Under the pieces are notes generated by a model. That model did not search any database and was not told the origin of the DNA. It saw nothing but the letters and a program-made list of their open reading frames with translations. This document shows positions 1 through 12,150 of a DNA stretch of 64,000 bases, piece by piece. Made by a program: the position numbers and the translations under genes. How positions within the stretch are numbered: position 1 is the first letter of the stretch; each line of letters starts with the position of its first letter. Location of the stretch: positions 42,137,474-42,201,473 of the forward strand of contig NC_067113.1 in assembly GCF_021347895.1 (NCBI RefSeq). Direction: 5' to 3'. The stretch is from Acanthochromis polyacanthus. Its lineage: Eukaryota > Chordata > Actinopteri > Pomacentridae.

Positions 1-1500
1 TTTTTTCACATGACTAAATTGTGCATTTCACACATATTCCATTTGTCTTGATTCTACAGGATCTATGCAGTGTGCTTGTGTGTAGGAGGACATGTTCACT
101 TAAGAAGCTTTAGGACTATTTTTGGCTGAATTTGTGCATCGATGTGGATCTTGGAGGAGCTCTAATGCGGGTTAAACAGCACCATGGTGTCCATTATGGT
201 CGATAAGGTCTAGAAAATGACCGTGACAGTTATTTGTATTCATTTATTCGTTGGTATATTTAACAGGGAGCATGCACATTAATAAAACATTGCTCTAAAT
301 GCACCAAAAATGAGCTAATTCATGTCACTGAAACCACTTATAGGCATGCAGAATTATAATAAAATGAAAAGAGAGAGAATTAATGTTAATTAAAGACATA
401 ATTTAGGACACACGCTACATTTAAAGCATGTCTCATAATGTAAGACTTGCCAAACGGGAAAATGAGGCATATTAGTGTTGTGCTGCTTTGTTAGACACTT
501 AAAACGCACAAACATTATAGAAACACATGAATGTATCTGACATGAAATCCTGCAGGTACAAATATTAGAATTTCAATAGCAAGAGGTCATAATTAACCAT
601 TGATGTTGAGATATTTATCGGTAGGAAATGGGCAGTATTTTAGAAAAACTGGGCTTTTTGTGCAAAAACAAAATGAATGCATTGTGAAAATCACATTTCA
701 TGTTTTCATTTAGGACAAATTGATGCACATTTGAAGATAAACACACATTTATAAGCTGTGGGAAGTCAAATGCATTTATTTTATATTAAATATTTCATCT
801 ATACAAGACAATTTGACCTCTTTTCACTACTCCCTGACTTGTCTGGCTGCATGCAGACGGCAGACAGAACACAGACTGTAAATCTAATTAATCTGCAGTA
901 TCAGCGCTGTAAAAGCTGACACCATCATCTGTTTGATCGACCAAACAAAGCGAACATCTTCCAGCCTCGCTAACAGCTCAGAAGTGAACCTACATCATCT
1001 CCCCTCTTTCCTGTCTTTCCTTGCTTAGATAATAACATCACACAGTTTGCCAGAGGGCAGATTTAAATCTCCGAGGACCCCATTTTAAGCATTCTTTATG
1101 AGATCAAGATGCCCTTTAAATATGAGAAAACGTGTGAAATACTGTACCTTGATCGGTACACATTAGCAAGATGATCATTATTACAACCTTAGGGTGTCAA
1201 CTTGCCCTTAAATGTGTCGATATATAATTGAGAGACTTTTTGTATTGTTGTTGACATTTTTGCTGTTTTCAGGCCTAAAATCAACATGGCCGCCTTTAAC
1301 CAAACACCACATGGCATTTTTACACAAAGATTCTTCTAAATATCATATAAACAACTGAGTAAAGTTAAAATTTAAAATTATTCATAAAGATTTTATATTA
1401 AACTTGTTGACATGCCATAAATCCACATTTGACTCACACACTACTTTATATTAAATAACTCAGAAAGCCTTGGAGTTTGGCCAGTCTTTTCTTCAGGAGG
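1..1500. other. Gene-free AT-rich sequence
   Basis: No coding region or recognisable repeat is visible here. The stretch is AT-rich with short, scattered stops in all frames. It lies far downstream of myf5. I cannot assign a function. Confidence 0.5.
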
Positions 1501-1510
1501 AAATGACATC

Positions 1511-1797
1511 ATGTGGAGTAGACAGGAAATGACAAAACTGAGACACAAATTGACAAAAACGAGTCAGGAAACAACAAAATCAAGACACAAAATGACAAAA
1601 ACAAGACAGAAATTGACAAGACCAAGACACAAAATGACAATAACGAGACACAATGTTACAAAAACGAGACAGAAAAAAGTCAAAACGAGACAGAAAATTA
1701 CAAAAGCGAGACATCTAACGACAAAACCGAGACACAAAATGACAATACCGAGACAGAAAACAACAAAATCGAAAACCGAAACACAAAACACGGAGCA
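1511..1797. repeat. 21-bp minisatellite, family A, array 1
   Basis: About 13 diverged copies of a 21-bp unit that reads roughly GACACAAAATGACAAAAACG plus one base. Because 21 is a multiple of three, both strands stay open for 85-98 codons. The plus-strand reading is a low-complexity 7-residue repeat (RHKMTKT-like), which is a by-product of the repeat and not a gene. The same unit occurs in the opposite orientation at 5.2 kb and, more degenerate, at 14.1 kb. Confidence 0.85.
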
Positions 1798-2023
1798 GGT
1801 CATGTGATTTAGAATTAACACACTTTTGAGAGGTGTTTTTGTAATGGGTAACTTGGTTAAAAGGGATACAATTTATTATTTTCCATAAAAGATTTGATAC
1901 ATTACCAAAAAAGAAATATCTACCATGATTATCTCAACTTAATAAAAAGAACACAATCAAAATTACTCTTGAATAAGCTCATTTTATTATAGCTTAGCTA
2001 ATTAGAAGGTGGTTGTTCTTAAA

Positions 2024-2225
2024 TTCAGACGGTTATTTAGTTGACTTTTTAGTGATATCCAGTCATTTTTTTTATGAATAAGTGATTGTTTCCATAATAA
2101 ATAATTATGGAATTTGTAAAGACATCATAATTAACATAAAACACATGAGTTTTTTGCTTTAAATAACTTCAATAGTCCCTCAACTATATATTGACCCACA
2201 TATTGAGCAGTGAAATCCAAACACA
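2024..2225. repeat. Dispersed repeat, copy 1 (pairs with 57.0 kb)
   Basis: This block is clearly similar to the one at about 57000-57205 in the same orientation. Both share the stretches GTTATTTAGTTGAC, TTTAGTGATATCCAG and GGAATTTGTAAAGACAT, and both continue into a 'tccctcaa' segment. Differences are scattered substitutions and small indels, as expected for two old copies of an interspersed repeat. No coding potential or termini are visible. Confidence 0.7.
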
Positions 2226-4910
2226 TAAGCTAAATATGACTACTCATGTGTCAGTGCAGGAAGCACAAGAAACACCTCCCTCTTGTGGTCACTCTCGGTA
2301 CTACAGCAATGGCTGCATGTAATTACACTGATATTAATGAGGAGTCCATTTATTATGTCCACACCGTCGGGATTCAAATTCACGTTTATAAATAGACAGA
2401 CAAAAAAAACCCTCTCAAATTCCCAACCTTCCATGCTCGACCCCGACAACCTTGATGTGAACCTGTAGCGTGCTCGGTGTTGACACTGCAGGCATTTGTG
2501 TGCGATTCATGAATCACAAGTAACCGTGGAAAATACCGTCAGGGACATTCGGGGGCGTCAGACGCAGCCGTGGAGGTTCATGAAACACAAGCTGCAGGAA
2601 TGTTTCATCGCAACGTGGCGGATATAGAATACTGTTCAACCGCTAGTGTTGTATTTAAAGTATCTGTACAGCAGCAGAGGAAGACACTCCTTGGATGGAT
2701 GCAGATAAATATGAACATAAATGAAATCTGTCACCTGATCTAATGGCTTTTCAACTCAACAACAATATTTATTCCACCATCCAGAGGGAAATTTTACACT
2801 TCTCATTCCAATATATTAATGTTAGAGCTTCAGTTTACAGATTACTGCAAAAAAAATACACTGATAAATATTAAACACACTTATAAATAACTGTTTCAAA
2901 GGTAAAACTAGCTCCACCTCAACCATCTACAGCAGCAAAATGCAAAGCTGCTCAGTTTCTAGCAAAAATACATGTTAGTATGCCACTCTCTGATTACTTT
3001 TTGTTCCATTAGGAGTACTTCTTTCAAGCAGTTGAGTATTCTTACTGTCCAACATTATGGTCTATGTGCTTCAGCAGCCACTAGAGGTACTTGCACTTCC
3101 ATTTCTCATACTTGTATTTCCATTTTATGCTATTTTATTTTGCTACTATAATGCACTTTACTTCTTTTTACATTGATCTAACAGTTAATACAGTCTACTA
3201 CAGATTTTATGCAAAAATACTCTCAGTATCCAGTTTTTTTAAGTTAATTTAACAGTTTGCTGGAACAAAAACATCATAACCTTCATAAAGCTAGGATTAA
3301 ATAGTATTCAAATTATCATAATCAAAAGCAGAAATTGGAGGAAATTCTGCGCCCCATCAATCAAGTTTCAAATAATCCAAAATAGTAAAACATGCAGTTG
3401 TTGTGTAAATGCACCTGTCCTGAGACCAAAAATAAAAATAAAAAATTGGAGAAAAGAATGATAAAAAAAAAACAAAAAAAAAACAAGTAAGTCTGGAGTA
3501 AAATGCCATTTTTATCCCTGATAACCAAACTGAATCTCAACTACAACAGCTAAAATAAAACCTAAACCTCCTCTTTTTTGATGTTTTTTTTTTTATTGAT
3601 GTCTCTTGTAATTGTGGGAACTTTTTTAAAATCAACATAACATTTTAAATAATAATTATCAAGCACGTGTCCCACAACAGCCCTGTTAGCATAGCCTTTT
3701 AGCTGGTAGAAGAAGACAGCTGACATCATCAAACAGTTTTCCTCTCTTCTATTTTAAATTTTCATCACATTGTCAGCCTTGATTGAATATCTCACTCTCC
3801 CTCATATTATTAGGATAAGGCAAATTATTTGTACTTATTTACTATTTTTCATCAGTACGTTTGTCTTCTTGGTCAACAGTAACAGCTAGCTAAACATCTA
3901 GCTTCCAACTATTACCATGGATTAGCAACCCTGTAACGGTGATTAGGTTAGCAAACAAGAAATAAAACATGGAATAAAACTGGTACCATTGATGTGTAAG
4001 CTGAGCCAATCAAGCCTTTGATAGTTTTTTTTTTTAGCTATTATTGATGAATATGGAGCAGAAAGTTGTAAAAGAGAAGGTTTATTTAAATGTCCTTCCA
4101 CATAAACAGCATTTTAATGTGTTAGTTGGTCTAATCTATACACTGTTGGGTGAATTATTGCACACTTTAACAATGCATTGTGTTCATATCTTAACTTCCA
4201 AAGCAAACTCCAACAAAGCTGTCAGATGAAAGCAGCAGAGTGAAAAAGCACATCTATAAAGAAGTGAAAAACATCTTTTATCTTTTGCCTCTCAACAGTC
4301 TAAAAAAGAAAAGACAAAAAAAAAAAACACATCTTGCTTGGAGCCTGATCAAAGACTGTGACAACACGGCATGCAGCTCCTTCCTCCTCGCTCACGCAAT
4401 AAGTCCAATCAGAGGCCATTTGTTGTCAGCTCTGGCGTTGCCGGGCCTAATCAAGGGTGTTAATGATGACTCTCATTTGGCAGGGAAGAACAAACAGGTA
4501 GCGCCGCCTCCCCTCGAAATGCACAGACGCTAAAACGTGACGTGCAAAATGTGCAAGTCATTGAAAGAATGACCGTGATTTAGACTCCTGCACAACGGGG
4601 CTACATGAGTGATTAGAGCGGTGTGAGATGATAAATGGTATCAGCTGACCTCCATCACTGTCTAATGTGACTCCCACACCTTGTTAGCTGCAGACGGTCC
4701 AGACTGTCCAGGACCGTGTGTGTGTGAGGAACATAATAAATAGCTTGCCCTTTTATTTTAGCAACCTTTATAAGGGTGTGATTCATTATTATGCAAATGA
4801 ATCTGCTATCTTAAATGATTCATTTAGCTGTTTTTGCAAGAAAAGTGTATATTTTGTGAGAAAACGTTTTGGAGGCAGACTAATTAGTGTTCGAATGATG
4901 TGCCGTTCTT
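2226..4910. other. Gene-free stretch with one repeat fragment
   Basis: No gene is recognisable. Around 2965-3215 the text (for example ACTTGTATTTCCATTTTATGC followed by TGCTACTATAATGCACTTTAC) resembles the interior of the very common fish element whose ends read CAGTGGTG. It appears to be a fragment without termini. The rest is AT-rich and unique-looking. The region 4240-4700 has more balanced composition but no convincing frame. Confidence 0.45.
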
Positions 4911-4913
4911 AAA

Positions 4914-5222
4914 TTTTGCTTTGCTGAAAAAGCCTCGTTTAGTTGAGATTCATATTAGCGGCATCTCCACCATAAACACCCTTAATGTCCAATTTATGAA
5001 TCCATTGCCACTATTTGAGCTCACTGCAGCTGCTGCCTTAATGTGAGAGCATATGGTCACACAAAAGAAGTCCAAAGAAAAAAAATACTTTTGTACAAAA
5101 CAATCAAAGATTAAATGATCACAGCACAATGAACATTGCTTAAATACCATTTTGGAGTAATGCAACATCACATTAACTGCCATCATTAAATACGTCTCAT
5201 TGGGTATAATAGCATGTATAGC
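4914..5222. repeat. Direct duplication downstream of myf5, distal copy
   Basis: This block is repeated in the same orientation at 5570-5843. The two copies share long near-identical runs, such as ATCCATTGCCACT, ATGCAACATCACATTAACTG and TCTCATTGGGTATAATAGCA. A family A minisatellite lies exactly between them. It looks like a local tandem duplication with the array at the junction. The proximal copy probably overlaps the myf5 3' UTR, so this one would be a duplicate of UTR sequence. Confidence 0.85.
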
Positions 5223-5540
5223 ACGTTTTTGTCATTTTCTGTCTCATTTTTATCATTTTCTGTCTTGTTTTTGTCATTTTGTGTCTTGGTTTTGTCATTT
5301 TCTGTCTTGTTTTTGTCATTTTACATCTAGTTTTTGTCATTTTATGTCTCGATTTTGTCACTTTGTATCTCAGTTTTATCATTTTGTGTCTTGGTTTTGT
5401 CATTTTCTGTCTTGTTTTTGTCATTTTACATCTAGTTTTTGTCATTTTATGTCTCGATTTTGTCACTTTGTATCTCAGTTTTATCATTTTCTGTCTTGTT
5501 TTGTCGTTTTGTCTCGGTCTTGTCATTTTCTGTCTTGATT
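5217..5540. repeat. 21-bp minisatellite, family A, array 2, with 105-bp higher-order unit
   Basis: About 15 copies of the 21-bp unit, here as TTTTTGTCATTTTCTGTCTTG-like text on the plus strand, the reverse complement of the array at 1.5 kb. Five successive units form a 105-bp block that occurs twice in near-identical form, starting at about 5281 and 5386. All frames that look long here (up to 112 codons on either strand) come from the repeat. Confidence 0.9.
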
Positions 5541-5569
5541 TTGTTATTTTGATGTGTAATTTTTACATT

Positions 5570-5843
5570 TTGTTTTGCTGAAAAAGCACCGTTTAGCATT
5601 TTTTTAGTCAAGATTCATGTCATTCATTAATCCATTGCCACTGTTTGAGCTCATTGCAGCTGTGAGAGCAAATGGACAAAAAAAGTCCAAAGAAACAAAC
5701 ACTTTTGTATAAAAGATTTAATGATCACAACACAATGAATCATAACAAGATACAACGTTGCTTAAATACCATTTTTGAGTAATGCAACATCACATTAACT
5801 GCCATAATTAAATATGTCTCATTGGGTATAATAGCATGTATAG
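5570..5843. repeat. Direct duplication downstream of myf5, proximal copy
   Basis: Second copy of the block at 4914-5222, 190-460 bp downstream of the myf5 stop codon. On the myf5 strand it carries an ATTAAA poly(A) signal (5707-5712), so it probably includes the end of the myf5 3' UTR. The distal copy has a changed base at the signal. Confidence 0.8.
5707..5712 (-). terminator. Candidate myf5 poly(A) signal
   Basis: ATTAAA on the minus strand about 320 bp after the myf5 stop codon. It is the best-placed standard variant signal that I see. Its use is inferred. Confidence 0.4.
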
Positions 5844-6031
5844 AATAAATGGGCATTTACATTACATATTTACAATCTCATGTACAGTCAAATAAAATAA
5901 AAAAAAACCACCACTGGTTGCCACATGTCCTCAGATTCTTCCTCTGATTTGCACGAAACTAGTTCTCATCTTTAGTTTTCTTTGTTGTTTGGTGCCTGTG
6001 GCGGTATATCCACGTCATAGCGAGCTTCTCT

Positions 6032-8022
6032 TCACAGGACGTGGTACACGGGCCTGGACCCGGGGCTCTCCGGTGTGCAGGGCTGCGAGTCGGAGCTGCC
6101 GGGGGAGAAGGTGGTCATGTCTCTCAGAGCAGCCGGTCCACAGCTGGACTCCACCGAGGACAGACGGTCCACGATGCTGGACAGGCACTGAAGACTCGAA
6201 GCTCCGGCTGCTTTGTCGTCCAAACTCTCTGATAAGAGGAAGAAAACGACTCGGATCAGTCAAATTCGGCACACTAAGATCATTTTCAGCTCTTATATAA
6301 ACCCTTAAATACGATCTGAATGGTTAAAAATCAAGAAATCTGTGTGGAATGGATAAAACCCTCATCCATGTCCAGAGAAAATATGCATGAGTTTATTCAA
6401 ATATGCAACAAAATGTATTTTTATACATTTGTTGATCTCTTTCGGTTTTTTATATCGAATTCCTCTCGCCATGGGACTCCCAGAGGCAAAATGAAATATA
6501 GATTTAAAATAATGCACCATTCACTTATTAGTTTTTAAAGCCCTACGCAGGCGAGAAAGTTGTTATATTCATATCAGACCGCTGTTGCTGTCAAAAGGTC
6601 TCACCATTCTTTGCATATGAATAGCTGCTGCTGTAGTTTGCATTCAGCTGTTGCCACACCGGACTGTTGCTGTCAGCCTGGAAGGAAATGAGAAATCAAA
6701 TTTACTCTTGAATTCTTGAAAAAAAACCACTAAAATACAGAAAGAAACGGGCAGACATGGTGTTTAAACATATATCGGATAGGAAGAAGCAGAAAAAAAA
6801 AAGCACAAAAACAACCTCACGCCCTTCAAGATATTCTGGACAGGCTAATAAATCCTGAATTCCAAAGTTATTGGCTTCTTTATTTCACATCCACCTTAAA
6901 GCCGAAGTGGCTGTGTGCGCTCCCCTCCCCTGCCTGGCTCTGAGTGTGGCGAATCGATTGTATCAGTGGAAGCAACACCAGTTTGTGCAAGATGACACTT
7001 TCTCCTAGTAAATCTGCAGAAAATCCTGGCAGCGGTGCAGAACATGCAGTCAGGATGGAATGCAGAAAAGCGCCCGCTTTTTCCTGCCAGACTTCAGTAA
7101 GGTGGATTTAGTTTGGTTTATTAGGGCTATAAAGTGTCCGGTGGTGGGAAAGCCATTAGTCCATCCAGCATTAGAAGTTCTTTTGTATTATCTGATACAC
7201 TGTCACCTTCACAAACACACAAACTAATTCCACCTGTAACCACGGGGATCACAAACAGAGGACAGAGATTCTTGTAAGACCACGGTTTTGATGTTCGTAT
7301 TAAGAAATTATGGGAGAATATGACACGCATGGAGAAGCATGGCAATTGAGGTCTTGGGGCAAAACAAGCTTATTTGATTAATAGGATTCTAAATTGGAAA
7401 GACAAAGTTCAATTTTGCCATGAAATAGTCTAGGAGCTAATGAGAAGTGGGAGTAGTGCTCTGGATTAAATTCTACACTGATGATACCCAACAATAAAAG
7501 GCTTTTTCAGGTGTCTGAACGCAAGACTTTGTACAACCAGATGTTTGCTCAAAGCATCTGAGGTCTTACCATGCCTTCAGAGCAGCTGGACAGCGGGCTG
7601 CCGGGCTCAGAGCTGCTCTCTCCAGGCAGGCCGTAAAAGTTTTCCACCTGCTCTCGTAGCAGCTCCTGCAGGCTCTCGATGTACTGGATGGCGTTGCGCA
7701 GGATCTCCACCTTGGGCAGACGCTGGCTGGGGTTGGCCGAGGTGCAGCGCCTCAACGCCTCGAAAGCGTGGTTGACCTTCTTCAGCCGCCGGCGTTCACG
7801 CATGGTGGCGGCCCGTCTGCGGTCCACAAAGCTGGACTTGCGCTTGCAGGCCTTGCAGGCCCACTGCAGGCAGTGTCCAGGTTGGTGAGGAGCTCCAGGA
7901 ACCCTGACGTGTTCGTCCTCCTCGGAGCCGGCGAGCTCCATGCCGGAGCCGAACTCCAGGCTGTCTGGGGACGAAGCACAAGCTCTGTCGTAGTAGACCT
8001 GGGATGGCGAGAAGACATCCAT
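6032..8022 (-). CDS. myf5: Myogenic factor 5 (Myf5), bHLH transcription factor, 3 exons
   Basis: Nuclear bHLH activator that commits cells to the skeletal muscle fate. It binds E-boxes as a heterodimer with E proteins. Coding exons are 7570-8022 (151 codons), 6605-6677 and 6032-6228, in total 240 aa plus a TGA stop. Donors are GTAAGA and GTGAGA, both acceptors are AG, and intron phases are 0 and 1. The start is the ATG opening MDVFSPSQ, the conserved family N-terminus; upstream in-frame codons lie in the promoter and 5' UTR. A His/Cys-rich segment ([11 protein letters not shown], residues 50-60) precedes the basic region. The basic helix-loop-helix spans about 69-120 and carries the myogenic Ala-Thr pair (residues 72-73). 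The last exon holds the SSIVDRLSS helix motif and ends in VYHVL, the typical Myf5 C-terminus. Length fits teleost Myf5. It lies 9 kb downstream of myf6 on the same strand. No defects are seen. Confidence 0.97.
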
Positions 8023-8141
8023 GGCTTGTTGAAGAAAGGCGTCTAAATGGATGGATGCAGCGGAAGGAAGGAGGGTAGAGGAGCTGGGTGAAAGAGAGGA
8101 ACCCTCTGAGTGATATGAGTGGTCTGTTGCCCCAGGCCCCC

Positions 8142-8149
8142 CTTTTATG
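8142..8149 (-). promoter_or_regulatory. myf5 TATA box with upstream CCAAT boxes
   Basis: CATAAAAG on the minus strand, 120 bp upstream of the myf5 ATG, predicts a start site near 8115 and a 5' UTR of about 95 nt. CCAAT motifs on the same strand follow upstream at 8176-8180 and about 8203-8207. Spacing is right for a TATA/CCAAT promoter. Start-site position is inferred. Confidence 0.65.
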
Positions 8150-8209
8150 CCCCCAGGCCAAAGCCTAGGGCCCACATTGGCCAGATCTAATTACCATGGC
8201 CCATTGGCC

Positions 8210-9060
8210 CAGCCAGAAGGCAGGCTGGAGATCCCTCCCTGCCCCATCCCAGCCCGCTGCCTCTCACCCCCCAGTACCCTGCAGAGTTTCCCACATCTGC
8301 ACTTACTGGTGTTTTCCCACTCATCACCACGTTCCCCAAACCTTCTCCTGCAAGGCCACGATGAACGCAATGTTTGGGAATGTTTCGGTAGAGTGAGTGA
8401 ACGTTTGCAGCTTTAAACCACGACATAACCTTATTTTTAATACAAGTGCATTATTCTGCTTGATTTACCCAAAACCGGCCTCCAGGAATCAAGTCATAGC
8501 TCACAATGAAAGTGACACGCTGCTATGAAGACATAAATATTCCAGAGAGGCTGTTTTGTTTAGTCAAACTGTGCAGAAAAAGAGGGGGACCATTTGCAGG
8601 AGTCTGCAGGCCAATTGTTACGGTGGAGACAACAGCGTTGCAGATGCAGCCCAGCTGCAAAGGAAGGTGTAACATTTCAAGCCCTGTGAATTCACATTAC
8701 AGCGGTAAGCCTCCTCTAAACACCCGAGCTCATCAGTGGAGGTGCTGCGAATGAGCCCATCCCTGTTTGCCAAAGCTCATTAAAAGCATAATTACACAAA
8801 TGACACCACAGCACCGTCTTGCCTACGAGGGGCCAAATTTTAACCATTAAAAGTTATTGACTCTCTTCAGTTCGGCACACAACAGATGGCCATGACGGTG
8901 CAGAAGTTTTTCTAAAAGTGGATGAGTCAGGCTTTAAGAGGCTTTAGGCAGTGAGGAATGCAAGGTTGTTTGTAGTGACGACATCTCAGCATTTATTTGT
9001 TCCTTTGTTGATCTAAAAAGCAATTCTATCTATTAAACACAATGCTGCACGATGAAAAAT
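8210..9060. other. Upstream flank of myf5
   Basis: No gene or clear repeat. The first 250 bp are C-rich, then composition becomes ordinary. As proximal upstream sequence of myf5 it may carry control elements, but none beyond the TATA/CCAAT region is distinctive. Confidence 0.4.
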
Positions 9061-9089
9061 TAAATTTGCTGCTGTAGATAAACTCTGCT

Positions 9090-9955
9090 ATGATTGTGAT
9101 GGGTTGGACTGATGCAATACTGTCAGTAATCATAGAATTATTGAATTTCTTTGTCAGTTCAGAAATTCAAGTCATTTCCCCTGGACTAATTCAGGTTTGT
9201 GATTAAAAATACTTGTTGTTGATGAAAAACTAGTTCCACGAACTCATTTTAGTTTGTTGGTTGAACATAATTTCATTGGAATTTCTCAAAAAGATTATTT
9301 CACGGCTGCAAGGTTTTAAAAAAAAGGATCAATTTTTAAAACTTTTGATGGGTTGGGTTGACACAATACTGCTGTTAATTGCGTCAGCTTAATACTTTGG
9401 GTAATTTAAACTAAAATTTTGTGCATTAGTTGATTTAAAACTAAATAAAGTTGAGACAACTTTTCAAAATGGGCTTGTTAGAATCAATTTTCAAGTCCTC
9501 TCTTCTGTGTTAACATGTCTAGACAAATTCAGATTGGTGATTAAAGCACTTCCACTAACTCATTTTAGTTTGCTGGCTGAATATAATGTCAGTGCAAGTT
9601 TTCAAAAAGATTATTTCGTGACTGTAAGGTAAAAAAAAAAAAAATTGACCAATTTAGATAAATCTTTATATTTCTGATGGGTTGGGTTGACACAATACTG
9701 CTGTTAATTGTGTCAACTTAATACTTTGAATAATTTAAACTGTAATTTCTGCATTATTTTACATAAAACTAAATAAAGCTGAGGTGTTTTCATAAAATTG
9801 GCTTGTTAGCATCATTTTTCAGGTCATCTATGTTAACATGTCTAGACAAATTCAGATTGGTGATTAAAACACTTGTTGAGGAAAAGCTAGTTCCACTGAC
9901 TCATTTTAGCTTGTTGGCTGAACATAATTTCATCCAAAATTGTTCTAACTCAGAA
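9090..9955. repeat. Tandem array, about 330-bp unit, roughly three copies
   Basis: The motif GATGGGTTGGGTTGACACAA starts at about 9347 and again at about 9678, with a diverged form at 9097. TTCAGATTGGTGATTAAA-like text recurs at about 9193, 9530 and 9858. These give a period near 330 bp. Copies differ by substitutions and small indels, and the first is the most diverged. There is no coding potential. The array sits between myf6 and myf5, about 1.1 kb upstream of the myf5 ATG. Confidence 0.85.
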
Positions 9956-12150
9956 AAATCTGTCCATTCTTTTTTTATTATTGAGGGCAAACACTATTTT
10001 TCATTGCAGGCGAAACAGCTTTTTTTTTTTTAAGCCAAAACAGTGCATTTTTCTTCATACTAATAAAAAATAGTCCGTTTTATCACAAGCTCTTAACAGA
10101 AAATAAGCATGGTGGTCCTTTAATTTGTTCTGCTATTTGTGCCACTGCTTTCTAAGAAAAGACAGCAGGAGTCAGAGGGAGGCAGTAATTGTGCTGGTGA
10201 CAGCTTACAAGGATACAATGCGGATATTTCTCACAATGTGTCAAAGCGTTTGGTGAGCCTCCTTCTCTGGGAACCGCGCGCACCTAAGAAAACAGCGCTA
10301 CCTGCTGCCTCTCCACTGCGGTGGGAGGTTGGATTAGGCACAGCTGAAGAACGCATCGGCTCGTCCTGGCCTTGTAGCCGCTGACAGGATCAAAGGCTTC
10401 TTTGGCTGAGAACAGCGTCGACAATGAGAAAACCTGCCATCCACCGAGAGCTAATTGGTCAGATTGGCGCAGCACATGGCTTAATTGCCAACGCAGGGAG
10501 TTTAAACTGGCGCAGCCTTTACGCGCAGGCCGGTGATGTTATCAGTGCGCTCTGCTGGTCTCTGGGGAACTCTCTGCTTTTGTTTTGTTGTTCTCAAGGG
10601 TCAAAGACAGAGTTAAGTGAAGGGCAGGAGGTGATCTTTTATGTCCATCTCACTCACGTCTGAAAACCTTATTTCTTCTAAACGGCCTCACGCTTTGACT
10701 TAATATGCTGGCCGTTTGGTCAGGGAGGCAATTCATCTCCAACATGCCTCCTGAATGGATCCTTCTCCTCTTCTTTTGCCAGAATTAAAACCCACATCGG
10801 AATCTGTTTAACTGCCAAAAATGCAGCTGGTGAAATTGGATTTTTTTTTAATTAGAAAATTGCATTTTATTTCAGAGGTTCAAATAAAAGAAAAGCCCTT
10901 GTTTTCAAAGCTCAGTGTTTTCCTCTCAAAGGCTATTTTCCCCCACATAAAATCCACATCCATTTTACATTCCCCCCAAGAATTACTAAAACAAAACCCA
11001 CTTTGAGTGGCAACACCATTTGTTTGGCACTGAGCAGAAAGAAGCACAGCCCCGCAGCACTGAATCCGTTTTTTTCCCCTTTCCTTTCCTTGCAGGGTTT
11101 TCAAGGAAAGTCTGGATAAATGTGAGCATTCAGCACCCCCAGGCTTAACTCCCCCACACCTCCTCCCATAACACCTTTCACCAGCTCTGACTTTTAAAAC
11201 ACTGCCTTCACAGCCAAATGAGAATTATATGGTGTCATCAGTAACACCGAAATCCCCGCTAAAGTCAGACAAGGGAAAACGTGGGCTCAGAGAGGGGGGA
11301 TGTTTCTGTTGCACGCTTGATGATGCAAACAGGAGAATAAGAGGATGAGGTTCAGAGCACAGCTGGATGTTAGGACTTCTACAGCGAATGCAGCTCCGCT
11401 AACAGCTCCAAAACGCAGGTTTGTGTGCCAACAAAGAGAGCAAATTTTACACCCACTTTGAACCAAACAGTTCCTTTTTTGTTTCCGAGGACAAAGTGTG
11501 ATCATTGATAGCAGACTTTACATTGTCGGTTACACAATGGAGCTGCAAATGGAGTAACACTGCTATCAGAGTGAGTGAGTGAGCAGGAGCCCATTAAATT
11601 CACATTACTGTTCGGAGCTATCAGGTTTCTGTCTGCTTTCTGCTGAAAACAGGATATTTGGGAGAAGTTATGTATAGTTCTGTTGAAAAGAGGCAGAACT
11701 AAGCTGTGGCGTGCACAGCTTTTTCTTTTTTTTTACATTTTAATTCAAGCTTTGACACAGGAGTTTTCATATCCTCATTCAAATAAAAGTCTGGAACAAT
11801 GCAAAGTAATTCAACATATTTTCAGTTGTGTTGCTATTTAGTGTATGTTTTAGGACTGTTATGATTAGAAGTCTTGTGTTGATGCTTGAGCAGCATTTTA
11901 ATCGTGCACTTTGGGTGAATATTCTAACAGAAAACTAACTCACAGCTCTGAAATCCATAAATGTAGCAAAGTGGAGTTTTTAGAAAAGGTTAGATTTCTT
12001 TGTTAATCCCCCAAATGGAAGCTAGTTCAGTTTCCTGTTTGCAGTAACAAACGAGGGGGACAGAAAATAACAACTGGCAGATATTCTGAGAAGACACTGC
12101 GGTTGCCACTAAATTAAACAAGTAATTCAAGTCAAGTTCAACTTATTTAG
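9956..12150. other. Unique intergenic DNA between myf6 and myf5
   Basis: No coding region is supported. The segment at about 10140-10660 has balanced composition and no repeat signature, so it is a candidate conserved non-coding element for the myf6/myf5 pair. This is inference from position and composition only. Confidence 0.4.

Noticed and set aside
1511..1797. CRISPR-like array
   Set aside because: Repeats are contiguous without unique spacers and the host is a vertebrate.
5200..5538. 112-codon and 109-codon open frames on both strands
   Set aside because: They arise from the 21-bp minisatellite, whose period keeps all frames open. The translations are simple 7-residue repeats.
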